Below, one piece after another: positions 1 to 6,173 of a stretch of 8,937 nt of DNA. The position numbers and the translations under genes were made by a program. The stretch lies in NCBI GenBank assembly GCA_036782995.1, contig DAIPXZ010000033.1, positions 1-8,937 of the forward strand, written 5' to 3'. The DNA is from DAIPXZ01 sp036782995. GTDB lineage: Bacteria; Bacillota; Clostridia; Saccharofermentanales; Saccharofermentanaceae. How positions within the stretch are numbered: the stretch's first letter is position 1; each line of letters opens with the position of its first letter. Under the pieces are notes generated by a model. It ran no database searches and had not been told where the DNA came from. It worked only from the letters and a program-made list of their open reading frames with translations.

Positions 1-822
1 ATTCTCGGCTTAATCAGCGATTTCCTTATTCAAGTCGACCGTGTCGATACATGTATTGCATTTAATGAGACATATACCGGCTATAAGCTTTCCATCCGCA
101 GCTGTATCAAAGAGACAAAGGCCAGTGAGCTTGCCGATTATATCACGAACGGAATCGGTTCCGGTGGCGGACATCGGAACAAGTCTGGCGGGTTCATTGC
201 CAAAGACGATTTCGTCACTCAATACGGTAGCCTTCGGATGATGCAATTCTTACGGACAAAGCTAATTTCGTATGCCGGAGAATGTACTATCCTCCGTGCC
301 GGATTCGACAAGGTCAGCATCAACGGCATGTCGAAATATGTTAAGAAAGCTATTCCTGTCGGCGTTGTATTTTGCAAAGACTTTCTTACCGCAGGTACGC
401 CTCTTTTGGTTCGTACACTCGAAGGCGATATTGACATTCAAGCAACTTCCGACACGTGCATCATGATCGGTATTCAGGGCGAAATTTATCCGATTACAAT
501 GCAGAAATTCCTCGCCACATACGATATGTGTGAAGCAAAATCGCATCTTTCTACCGAGTATCGTCCGACCATCAAGAACCTCCGTAGCGGTGAATCATAT
601 GACTTGGCTTCTCATGTTCGTTCATGTATTGCAAAGGGAAAAGAATATGTCTATTCTCGACCAATAAAGCATTCCGTCAAGATTTTTACTCTATGGGATC
701 CTTCAAATTACTATCGCGGTGTCGAAGGTGACTACTTAACCATGCGCATTGACGATCCGACTGACTTCTATCTGGTTGAGAAGAATATCTTCGAACGTAG
801 TTATGATTCTGTACCCGAATAA
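1..822 (+). CDS. DHH-family phosphoesterase, C-terminal part (5' end outside window)
   Basis: The reading frame is open from base 1 to the TAA at 820-822 (273 visible codons), so the first ATG at 238 is internal and the true start lies upstream of the window. Visible residues 53-64 read GSGGGHRNKSGG, the glycine/histidine signature of the DHHA1 substrate-binding domain, preceded by an ADYITNGI helix. This domain follows the catalytic DHH domain in RecJ/NrnA-type phosphoesterases, which cleave phosphodiester bonds in short RNA, single-stranded DNA or signalling nucleotides. The DHH catalytic half is not in the window, so substrate cannot be judged. After DHHA1 come about 200 further residues. 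They include two similar segments, about 117-176 and 218-271, each with a hydrophobic beta strand, a Gly-Glu/Asp-x-Tyr-type turn (GEIYPI, then GDYLTM) and a K-x-F/I-F...YD ending. I have no name for this tail. The gene converges on the TIR gene and shares a terminator with it. The DHHA1 assignment is secure; the exact subfamily is not. Confidence 0.8.
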   Translation: MLGLISDFLIQVDRVDTCIAFNETYTGYKLSIRSCIKETKASELADYITNGIGSGGGHRNKSGGFIAKDDFVTQYGSLRMMQFLRTKLISYAGECTILRAGFDKVSINGMSKYVKKAIPVGVVFCKDFLTAGTPLLVRTLEGDIDIQATSDTCIMIGIQGEIYPITMQKFLATYDMCEAKSHLSTEYRPTIKNLRSGESYDLASHVRSCIAKGKEYVYSRPIKHSVKIFTLWDPSNYYRGVEGDYLTMRIDDPTDFYLVEKNIFERSYDSVPE

Positions 823-880
823 TCATGTGCGTCACTCACAAACAATCTGTCATCCATCAGCATCTCATCAACGAAAGATA

Positions 881-914
881 ATCCCCATACGAATCGCTTC
901 GTACGGGGATTTTA
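881..914. terminator. Bidirectional intrinsic terminator between convergent genes
   Basis: ATCCCCATACGAA (881-893) pairs with TTCGTACGGGGAT (898-910) around a TCGC loop, with a single A/C mismatch on the plus strand that becomes a G-U wobble on the minus strand. TTTTATAT follows on the plus side, suited to ending the phosphoesterase transcript. The minus-strand reading also forms the stem and could stop the TIR transcript ending at 950, although its U-tract is poor. Confidence 0.75.
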
Positions 915-949
915 TATGCTCGTTCAATCAAACGATTTACTGTTGTTTC

Positions 950-3900
950 TCAAACATGAATCGGCAAATATGATTGCAATTCCTCGTCATTACGAATTGC
1001 CATGTCCCCCAGCTCGTCCGCTGCACTCTCCATCAATTCATCAATGGAGAGAATCGGCATGATGTATCCTTCTCCATATCGATTGACGACATAAACCATA
1101 CTTCCGTCCGAATTGACGGCTACTGCAGACTGAATTTCAGCTACAGGAATATAGTTCTCGTCCAATATAAACATGGATGTAACCGAATTTAGTTCTGTAC
1201 GTTCTGTTTCAATATAGTATCGATTGGTTTCGTCACGATATTTCCAAGTACTATTATTCAAAATATTGCTGAAAACATCCAATTGCCGTGTCACCACACC
1301 ATCACTTACGCGTATCATTTGAAGAAGATTGTTTTCCGTATTCACAAGGATACTTGTCTGGTCGATACTCTCGCAGATGGAACTCACACGAGAAGTATTT
1401 AGCGGAATAACCGATTCATCATGTGAAGAACAATCGTAAATAACTAATTCATTCGTTTCATTCACATATGCCATCCATGAACCATCATATGCATTACAGA
1501 AGCTGATACTCGAGATATCGATTGCCGCCACGTCATTAATAGTTTCTACACTCTCACAGGTCTCGCTATCAAACAGAGTGATGGTCGAAGAATTCACAGA
1601 AGTGGAATCATAGAATAAAGCGGTGAAATAATCGCCTGCAGCGCATATACCTCTACATACTGCATCATAACCAAAATCGAATGTGGACAGTTCCATCGTT
1701 TCAAGGTTGACGGAGAATACTTTCGCGGTAGATACACCGACGAGATAGTTACCATAAACATCGACATAATTTAATGAAATCATATCATCCGCAATATGGA
1801 GCGTATCCGCTAATTCCATTGTTGTCACATCCACAGAAGCAATCACGAGCTCCGATTCGTCGGTGAGATACACGTCATAGAATTTGTCATTATAGAAGTA
1901 GCCGAGTTGCTGTTCACCAAGCCCGGAGGAATCAAACTCGCCGACAATGTTCCCACTTTCCACATCATAAGAAGTAATTTTCTCACCTTCTCCGATCACT
2001 AGCAATCGGTCATCGTCAGCAAACGAAGCATATGTTCCGTTATCGGCAATCGATGTGGCGTTATCCGAAACACGTCGCGTTTGCACATTCACACATGTAC
2101 CATGTTCCGCTACGGAATACGCTAAATCATCACCATACACAACCAAACTCACCGGCGTATAACCATAATTTAGCTCTTGTTCTCTATTATTTAAATATAG
2201 AAATTGAACCGACATAAGTGCTCCGCTTTCCAAAGAATAAACCGCTCCTGTCGCATGTGCACTCATCATAACCACCTTAGAGGATGTACTAATTTGGTTT
2301 TCAGGTTCGCCGGTCAAATAATCACAGACAACAATATTGTATCGTCCGGCAATCACGACGCAGCGATCATCTTCGTCATCCTCGAAAGCATCCTCATCAA
2401 CGACATATTGACAGACGTAACCTTTAGCACCGTAGTTCTTGTACCAAATTGAATACTCCTCGAGAAGCATCGATGCTCCATCGTCGCCATCATCCTGAAT
2501 ATCCGTATTCTCTGTATTTTCTGTATTCTCTGTTTCATCGGGAATGGTATCCTGATCGGTATCCGATAATTCCTCTTCCGAGGGAACTAACAAGTCCTGC
2601 GGAATATCTCCAAGGATATCGTTATTGTTATCTGCCGGAGCAGCCGCAATCATGGATTGCCAATCGAGACTCGCTGCGAAACACATCTCATTTAAATCTC
2701 TTGTAATTCCGAAAACAAAAACACCGTCTTCTGTTTCTTGAACTTCACGAATAATGTCTTTGCTCGTAAAACATCTAATTGTCTGGTCCGGGATATGATA
2801 AAGCTGGACAAGCTCAATGTCGTATGAATATACCAGCAACCATTCATCATTGATAATATCCGCAGAAATCTCATAGACAATTTCTTCATTAAGGTTGCAA
2901 TACTCCCATTGGTCCAAAAGAATCCCTGTAGAACGTTCATAGATACAGATCGCCTCCTGGAATACGGTTACAACATAATCATCATTACCGTAAAGAGATG
3001 TGTTGCTGACGTTACAAGAAATGACGGCAAAATCATCTGCATCATACGCATTTGTTTCGTAGACTAGCTCGGATGTAAGGAGACTATACGTCTCAAGCAT
3101 TAATGAACCTGATTCAGCATTTGCCGAGTAAAGTATAGATATCATATCACCTGCTACACTCACATTTGTCAGATCAATACCCCTATCGGCTTGTAACGAA
3201 AAAATCTGTTCATTCGTCTCTCCATCGAAAACATATATATAACCAAGATTATCGGTGCAAAGAATATAGCCGCGACTTGCCATTTCGTAAGATGCGCCCA
3301 CTAGATCCATGTCATTAATCTCGCCTTGTGCTTCAAGAGTGTATGTATTTAGATAATTCGCACCGTTTTCATAAGTGCAAAGTGCCTTTGTTAATGCAAA
3401 CTCAGCAAAAGGATCATATGGGCGTTCGTTTCCTTCCGACGGCAATGCATATTCGGCCAAACGCAGTGCACGATTCAAGTCACCTTCGTTATATGCATCT
3501 AATGATGCCTGTGCCAAGTATCGTGATTGATTTGCTTTCGACTGGTTCAGGTTCAGAATACTAGCCTCGAGATTGACCTGGCTTTGATCATAATTGATTT
3601 GAATCTGACGCCATTGATAAAGGGAGAATGTGCCAAAAAGAGCCAGCACTAACGTGAGAAGAGACGTTAAAAACATAACTCTGCGGGCTTTTTGTTCGCG
3701 ATGACGTTGCTTCAAACCATCATACGAGCACGAAAGCATTGGCGCTGCCAAACGAAGCATCTCCGATTTCAGTTTTTTCTTTATCTGGGCCTCGTCCTTA
3801 CCCCGCACATCAGCCGCAAGTGGTTCGACCTCTATGATACGCGTGCATAGATTACCCGCCGCATCGGTATAACTCTCTTCGACATGAGTAATTTCCTCCG

Positions 3901-4270
3901 GAAATGCATCTTGCGGCTCACCGCTTACCAATACGGAAAGAACATGGTCGTGTCCATGCATCGCAATAAAACTCTTGATTTCTTGGCGCACCCAACGAGA
4001 TTCCTTCGTCCGGGGCGAACAAATGACAATGAGAAAATCCGAATTCTCAAGTGCATAAGAAATAGATTCCGAAAGATCGCTCGAAAGCGGTAGCTCTTCG
4101 TGATCACGAAAAATACGAGAAAATTTCGGGGCGTGATTCAATGATTTTGCAATGGATTTCGGGATGCGAAATCCCTCCAACAACTTATGAAGTTGGGCTG
4201 CAACAAATTCATCCACATCGCCGTGGCGATAACTGATAAATGCATCGTAATGTAAATCTTTATGCTCCAT
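950..4270 (-). CDS. Membrane-anchored TIR-domain protein with large C-terminal beta-propeller region
   Basis: 1106 residues. The start at 4270 is supported by GGAGGGG (4283-4277) six bases upstream. Residues 6-125 are a TIR domain: box 1 YDAFISYRH (8-16), box 2 RDHEELP (55-61), strand FLIVICSP (79-86), then W93 and E97, matching the W-x3-E spacing around the catalytic glutamate of NAD-cleaving bacterial TIRs. A basic stretch (KQRHREQKARR, 187-197) precedes one transmembrane helix (about 198-218), predicting a cytoplasmic TIR and an exported C-terminus. A polar, coiled-coil-like stalk (221-255) leads to NEGDLNRALRLAEYALP (261-277), a helical motif often found just before WD40/propeller domains in bacterial TIR and NLR-like proteins. 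Residues about 300-1100 are repeated short beta strands with blade-like units (e.g. YIYVFDGETNEQIFSL, ITSYDVESGNIVGEF), enough for two propellers, divided by an acidic linker (about 560-600). The role is unknown: signalling receptor, stress/NAD effector or defence protein are all possible. Confidence 0.85.
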   Translation of the reverse strand: MEHKDLHYDAFISYRHGDVDEFVAAQLHKLLEGFRIPKSIAKSLNHAPKFSRIFRDHEELPLSSDLSESISYALENSDFLIVICSPRTKESRWVRQEIKSFIAMHGHDHVLSVLVSGEPQDAFPEEITHVEESYTDAAGNLCTRIIEVEPLAADVRGKDEAQIKKKLKSEMLRLAAPMLSCSYDGLKQRHREQKARRVMFLTSLLTLVLALFGTFSLYQWRQIQINYDQSQVNLEASILNLNQSKANQSRYLAQASLDAYNEGDLNRALRLAEYALPSEGNERPYDPFAEFALTKALCTYENGANYLNTYTLEAQGEINDMDLVGASYEMASRGYILCTDNLGYIYVFDGETNEQIFSLQADRGIDLTNVSVAGDMISILYSANAESGSLMLETYSLLTSELVYETNAYDADDFAVISCNVSNTSLYGNDDYVVTVFQEAICIYERSTGILLDQWEYCNLNEEIVYEISADIINDEWLLVYSYDIELVQLYHIPDQTIRCFTSKDIIREVQETEDGVFVFGITRDLNEMCFAASLDWQSMIAAAPADNNNDILGDIPQDLLVPSEEELSDTDQDTIPDETENTENTENTDIQDDGDDGASMLLEEYSIWYKNYGAKGYVCQYVVDEDAFEDDEDDRCVVIAGRYNIVVCDYLTGEPENQISTSSKVVMMSAHATGAVYSLESGALMSVQFLYLNNREQELNYGYTPVSLVVYGDDLAYSVAEHGTCVNVQTRRVSDNATSIADNGTYASFADDDRLLVIGEGEKITSYDVESGNIVGEFDSSGLGEQQLGYFYNDKFYDVYLTDESELVIASVDVTTMELADTLHIADDMISLNYVDVYGNYLVGVSTAKVFSVNLETMELSTFDFGYDAVCRGICAAGDYFTALFYDSTSVNSSTITLFDSETCESVETINDVAAIDISSISFCNAYDGSWMAYVNETNELVIYDCSSHDESVIPLNTSRVSSICESIDQTSILVNTENNLLQMIRVSDGVVTRQLDVFSNILNNSTWKYRDETNRYYIETERTELNSVTSMFILDENYIPVAEIQSAVAVNSDGSMVYVVNRYGEGYIMPILSIDELMESAADELGDMAIRNDEELQSYLPIHV
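2507..2533 (-). repeat. Three tandem 9-bp units inside the TIR gene linker
   Basis: ATTCTCTGT, ATTTTCTGT, ATTCTCTGT occur in tandem on the plus strand, giving an Asn-Thr-Glu-type repeat (ENTENTENT) in the TIR protein. The repeat sits within an Asp/Glu-rich linker of about 40 residues between the two putative propellers. The unit is a multiple of three, so slippage would change linker length without shifting frame. Confidence 0.7.
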
Positions 4271-4276
4271 ATGATT

Positions 4277-4311
4277 CCCCTCCGTCTCATCCGAGTAACG
4301 AAATCATTGTA
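4277..4311 (-). promoter_or_regulatory. RBS and weak candidate promoter of the TIR gene
   Basis: Reading the minus strand, TACAAT (4311-4306) is a good -10 box, but no convincing TTGACA-like -35 lies 16-18 bases upstream (AATTCA is the best). The GGAGGGG ribosome binding site (4283-4277) follows. The start site would give only about 30 bases of leader. The TIR gene may instead be transcribed from the stronger promoter at 4693-4665. The RBS is solid; the -10 is tentative. Confidence 0.35.
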
Positions 4312-4412
4312 CCATGAAAGAATATGAATGAATTATGAATCTCGGCAATGAAGCCGCTCTGCAGAGTAAACAAATTGCAACGAAAGTACCAGATTTGCGT
4401 GATTCTCTGAGT

Positions 4413-4458
4413 AAAAAACGCCCCTCAAAAACAAACAGCCGTCACGATTGGTGACGGC
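4413..4458 (-). terminator. Intrinsic terminator or attenuator upstream of the TIR gene
   Basis: On the minus strand GCCGTCAC (4458-4451) and GTGACGGC (4445-4438) form a perfect 8-bp stem with a 5-base loop, followed by TGTTTGTTTTTG. A second U-run (AAAAAA on the plus strand, 4413-4418) lies just beyond GAGGGGCG, whose GGCG could pair with the CGCC just before the first stem, so an alternative fold is possible. No annotated minus-strand gene ends here. It therefore terminates the orphan transcript starting near 4659, or acts as an attenuator in a long leader of the TIR gene. Confidence 0.7.
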
Positions 4459-4659
4459 GCCTGCTTTTGCATTGGGGTGCAATTTACGAAATAGTGTATT
4501 CACTATGTGCATCAATAAAGAAAAGCGACTCGGCGTATACGTCCATGTTGAATACAGCAATGATGAAAAGAAGGTAAGCTAATGCATCCGCCGCAAGTGC
4601 TTTACTATCATATTTCACGGGTGTTTCAAAGGAATTTCGAAGCATCCGTGCCTGACACA
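4425..4659 (-). ncRNA. Candidate small RNA or attenuated leader upstream of the TIR gene
   Basis: A near-consensus promoter (4693-4665) and a perfect-stem terminator (4458-4427) bracket about 230 bases on the minus strand that hold no recognisable gene. The predicted RNA begins around 4659. Near its 5' end CACGG pairs with CCGTG around an inner UUC/GAA-AAA/UUU stem, and UUGCA-ccccaa-UGCAA forms a small hairpin just before the terminator. I see no T-box, S-box or other riboswitch signature, and no 6S-like closing of the two ends. Three readings remain: an independent sRNA, the mRNA of a 53-residue peptide, or a leader that conditionally reads through into the TIR gene, whose ATG lies about 155 bases past the terminator. 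Confidence 0.4.
4484..4645 (-). CDS. Possible 53-residue hydrophobic peptide (doubtful)
   Basis: This is the only sizeable reading frame in the predicted transcript between the promoter at 4693-4665 and the terminator at 4458. It starts MLRNSFETPV, holds a short hydrophobic run (ALAYLLFIIAVF) and ends HSEYTIS. An earlier in-frame ATG at 4666 overlaps the -10 box and cannot be used from this promoter. Only a weak AGG lies five bases before the 4645 ATG, so translation would be poor. The stop falls 25 bases before the terminator stem, which is a gene-like arrangement. I do not recognise the peptide, and the frame may be chance. Confidence 0.2.
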   Translation of the reverse strand: MLRNSFETPVKYDSKALAADALAYLLFIIAVFNMDVYAESLFFIDAHSEYTIS

Positions 4660-4664
4660 CCTGC

Positions 4665-4693
4665 ATAATACGCTACGTCAAAATACCTGTCAA
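4665..4693 (-). promoter_or_regulatory. Strong sigma-A-type promoter on the minus strand
   Basis: TTGACA (4693-4688) is a perfect -35. A 17-base spacer and TATTAT (4670-4665), one mismatch from the -10 consensus, complete it. Transcription should start near 4658-4660, heading towards the terminator at 4458 and then the TIR gene. It is back-to-back with the LacI-family gene promoter: the two -35 boxes are separated by 17 bases. Confidence 0.7.
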
Positions 4694-4710
4694 TAGTGTT
4701 TTTTTGCTTA

Positions 4711-4739
4711 TTGCTTCATTTTACGAAAGTTGTTATAAT
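4711..4739 (+). promoter_or_regulatory. Promoter of the LacI-family regulator gene
   Basis: TTGCTT (4711-4716), a 17-base spacer and a perfect TATAAT (4734-4739) lie on the plus strand. The predicted start, near 4746, leaves an A/T-rich leader of about 108 bases before the ATG at 4854. Confidence 0.65.
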
Positions 4740-4740
4740 G

Positions 4741-4754
4741 TTGATAAACATCAA
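4741..4754 (+). promoter_or_regulatory. Possible operator at the LacI-family gene start site
   Basis: TTGATAAACATCAA has perfect 5-bp inverted arms (TTGAT/ATCAA) around AAAC. It directly follows the -10 box and covers the predicted transcription start, where a bound repressor would block initiation. LacI-family dimers bind inverted repeats of about this size, often with a central CG, which is absent here. Autoregulation is inferred from position only. Confidence 0.35.
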
Positions 4755-4853
4755 GTGATTTTTTCTGAATTTCCATTTTTGTTACATTGAATTTTACATG
4801 AAATTACAATCATTACAACACACTACGCATTACATCTTACGGAGGTACATATT

Positions 4854-5888
4854 ATGGCCACGATTCGCGATGTTGCTAACGAAGCCCATGTCTCCATTGC
4901 TACTGTTTCTCGCGTAATTAAAAAATCGGGAGCCGTATCAGAGGACACGAAAAAGAACGTCTATGCGGCGATTGAAAAACTGAATTATATGCCGCCGTCA
5001 GCTGCCAGAAAGCTGGCAACAGCAGATAATACAAGTCTTTTGGTTCTTTTTCCAAACACACTAAAGAGCATTCATTCGGAAACGATGGAAGGCATAAAGG
5101 ATTCAGCGAAGCAGAACGACATCATGCTCTATTATGCTATGTGTGAGAACGACCATCAACGCGAGACGGCTTATGTGAACGCTTTCAAACGCGGACAATT
5201 CTCCGGAATTATCTTTATGGGGACTTTTTTACAAGCAAATGAATTGAACACGCTCTCGAAGACACACAACATTGCCCTTTGTGGGGAAAATGTTGAATCA
5301 GCGAATGTACTTTCCTTTGTCATTGATTTCGAAAAGGCCGCATACGAAGCGGTTTCTCATCTAATTTCATGCGGACACAAGAAAATCGCCATGATTACGA
5401 CTCACCGTCGTGTATGGTCTTCTGTATTTAAAGAAAATGGTTATCGCCGAGCGTTTAAGGAACACGGACTGCCATACGAAGACGAATACATTTTCTTCGG
5501 ACGCTTCGGCATCGGGAATGCGCGTTATATTGTAAACTACTTTGAATCATTAGATGTACCACCAACCGCATATTTCTGCATCTCCGATGATATTGCCCGA
5601 AGTGTTGCAAATGTTTTGCTCGAGCGCAATTACAATTTCGGCACCGATATTGCCATTTGCGGTTTCGATGATTCTGAAGCAAGTACATCGGCATATCCTT
5701 TATTGACAACCATTAGCCAGCCTTTTTACGATCTGGGATATAAGGTTGTCGAGGTATTGTCCAAGAATGTGAGCTCCGCAGTCGAACATAAAGAAATCAC
5801 GTATATGGAGCACAAACTCTTCATTCGTGAATCGACTGGTGCACCGCCTGTCAACACGCATGCCGAAGACATTCCCAATCGTCAGTAA
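4854..5888 (+). CDS. LacI/GalR-family transcriptional regulator
   Basis: 344 residues, typical for the family. The start is fixed by GGAGGT (4841-4846), seven bases upstream. Residues 3-22 (TIRDVANEAHVSIATVSRVI) are the canonical LacI helix-turn-helix. Residues 47-56 are the hinge, ending in ARKLA with the minor-groove-intercalating leucine at position 54 (as in PurR). From about 60 to 328 runs the periplasmic-binding-protein-like effector and dimerisation domain, with the family motifs CGFDDSEAS and PLLTTISQP near its C-terminal end. The effector is probably a sugar or other small metabolite, but no transporter or catabolic gene is adjacent, so it cannot be named. The gene is a single unit, with its own promoter and terminator. 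It is divergent from the orphan minus-strand promoter at 4693-4665 and could regulate that too. The family is certain; the regulon is unknown. Confidence 0.95.
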   Translation: MATIRDVANEAHVSIATVSRVIKKSGAVSEDTKKNVYAAIEKLNYMPPSAARKLATADNTSLLVLFPNTLKSIHSETMEGIKDSAKQNDIMLYYAMCENDHQRETAYVNAFKRGQFSGIIFMGTFLQANELNTLSKTHNIALCGENVESANVLSFVIDFEKAAYEAVSHLISCGHKKIAMITTHRRVWSSVFKENGYRRAFKEHGLPYEDEYIFFGRFGIGNARYIVNYFESLDVPPTAYFCISDDIARSVANVLLERNYNFGTDIAICGFDDSEASTSAYPLLTTISQPFYDLGYKVVEVLSKNVSSAVEHKEITYMEHKLFIRESTGAPPVNTHAEDIPNRQ

Positions 5889-5913
5889 TACCTCAACATA
5901 TTATACCTAAAAG

Positions 5914-5947
5914 AGACCGCTCTTTGCCTCGCAAAGAACGGTCTTTT
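5914..5947 (+). terminator. Intrinsic terminator after the LacI-family gene
   Basis: AGACCG (5914-5919) pairs with CGGTCT (5939-5944), and TCTTTGC (5921-5927) pairs with GCAAAGA (5931-5937), with one C/A mismatch and a CTC loop, followed by TTTT. The long stem 25 bases after the stop codon ends the monocistronic transcript and insulates it from the next operon. Confidence 0.85.
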
Positions 5948-6016
5948 CGTATTGCAGAAAACCTATCACATTAATTTACGTTACTTTCTTCGTAACAATA
6001 ACCAGTTCTCCGCTCG

Positions 6017-6030
6017 AAGTATGTATACTT
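6017..6030 (+). promoter_or_regulatory. Possible secondary GTATAC operator
   Basis: AAGTATGTATACTT has perfect 6-bp arms (AAGTAT/ATACTT) around a GT centre and contains the GTATAC core found in the palindrome at 6115-6126. The two GTATAC cores are 95 bases apart centre to centre, about nine helical turns. GTATAC also occurs inside genes in this window, so this may be chance. Confidence 0.2.
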
Positions 6031-6087
6031 TTCATGCATTTTTATTTGCGTTATCGAACTCTCACGAAGTACCTTGCAGTAAAAAGG

Positions 6088-6116
6088 TTGACAAAATGAC
6101 AGATCCATTGTGTAAT
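6088..6116 (+). promoter_or_regulatory. Promoter of the synthase-GntR operon
   Basis: A perfect TTGACA (6088-6093), a 17-base spacer and TGTAAT (6111-6116) form a strong sigma-A promoter. The start would be near 6122-6124, giving a leader of about 50 bases before the ATG at 6174. Because the promoter lies inside the longer open frame that reaches back to 5952, it also shows that translation must begin downstream of it. Confidence 0.8.
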
Positions 6117-6126
6117 TGTATACAAT
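6115..6126 (+). promoter_or_regulatory. Palindromic operator ATTGTATACAAT, probable GntR/FCD binding site
   Basis: This is a perfect 12-bp palindrome that overlaps the end of the -10 box and reaches the predicted transcription start, a classic repressor position. GntR proteins of the FCD (FadR) group bind palindromes with GT...AC half-sites. As I recall, the malonate regulator MdcY of Acinetobacter binds this very type of sequence. The operon's second gene encodes an FCD-type GntR protein, so autorepression is the simplest inference. Confidence 0.6.
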
Positions 6127-6173
6127 CATACAAAGATACACGAATATCGCATTGCCGAAACGAGGTAATCAAC

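Noticed and set aside
238..822. ATG at 238 as the start of the first gene
   Set aside because: The frame is open back to base 1 and codes for the conserved GGGH DHHA1 motif upstream of this ATG, so it is an internal methionine.
2449..2706. Plus-strand frame of 85 residues inside the TIR gene
   Set aside because: It is antisense to the TIR coding frame, has no domain, promoter or RBS, and its composition reflects the opposite strand's codon use.
950..4270. Classification of the TIR gene as part of a known anti-phage system (e.g. Thoeris or a CBASS/pAgo TIR effector)
   Set aside because: No partner genes (ThsA-like, cyclase, Argonaute) are present on either side, and the membrane-propeller architecture does not match those soluble effectors.
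4333..4560. 75-residue minus-strand frame spanning the 4438-4458 hairpin
   Set aside because: It would be translated through the terminator stem, has no RBS, and shows no protein-like features.
4413..4693. T-box, 6S RNA or tmRNA identity for the orphan transcript
   Set aside because: There is no T-box antiterminator motif, no pairing of the two ends with a central bubble as in 6S RNA, and no tRNA-like 3' end or tag frame as in tmRNA.
5952..6173. Extension of the synthase reading frame 222 bases upstream to a TTG at 5952
   Set aside because: The frame is open, but the -35/-10 promoter (6088-6116) and the palindrome lie inside it, the TTG follows a terminator immediately and has no RBS, and a GAGGT RBS sits before ATG 6174. 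The extra residues do not resemble the enzyme family.
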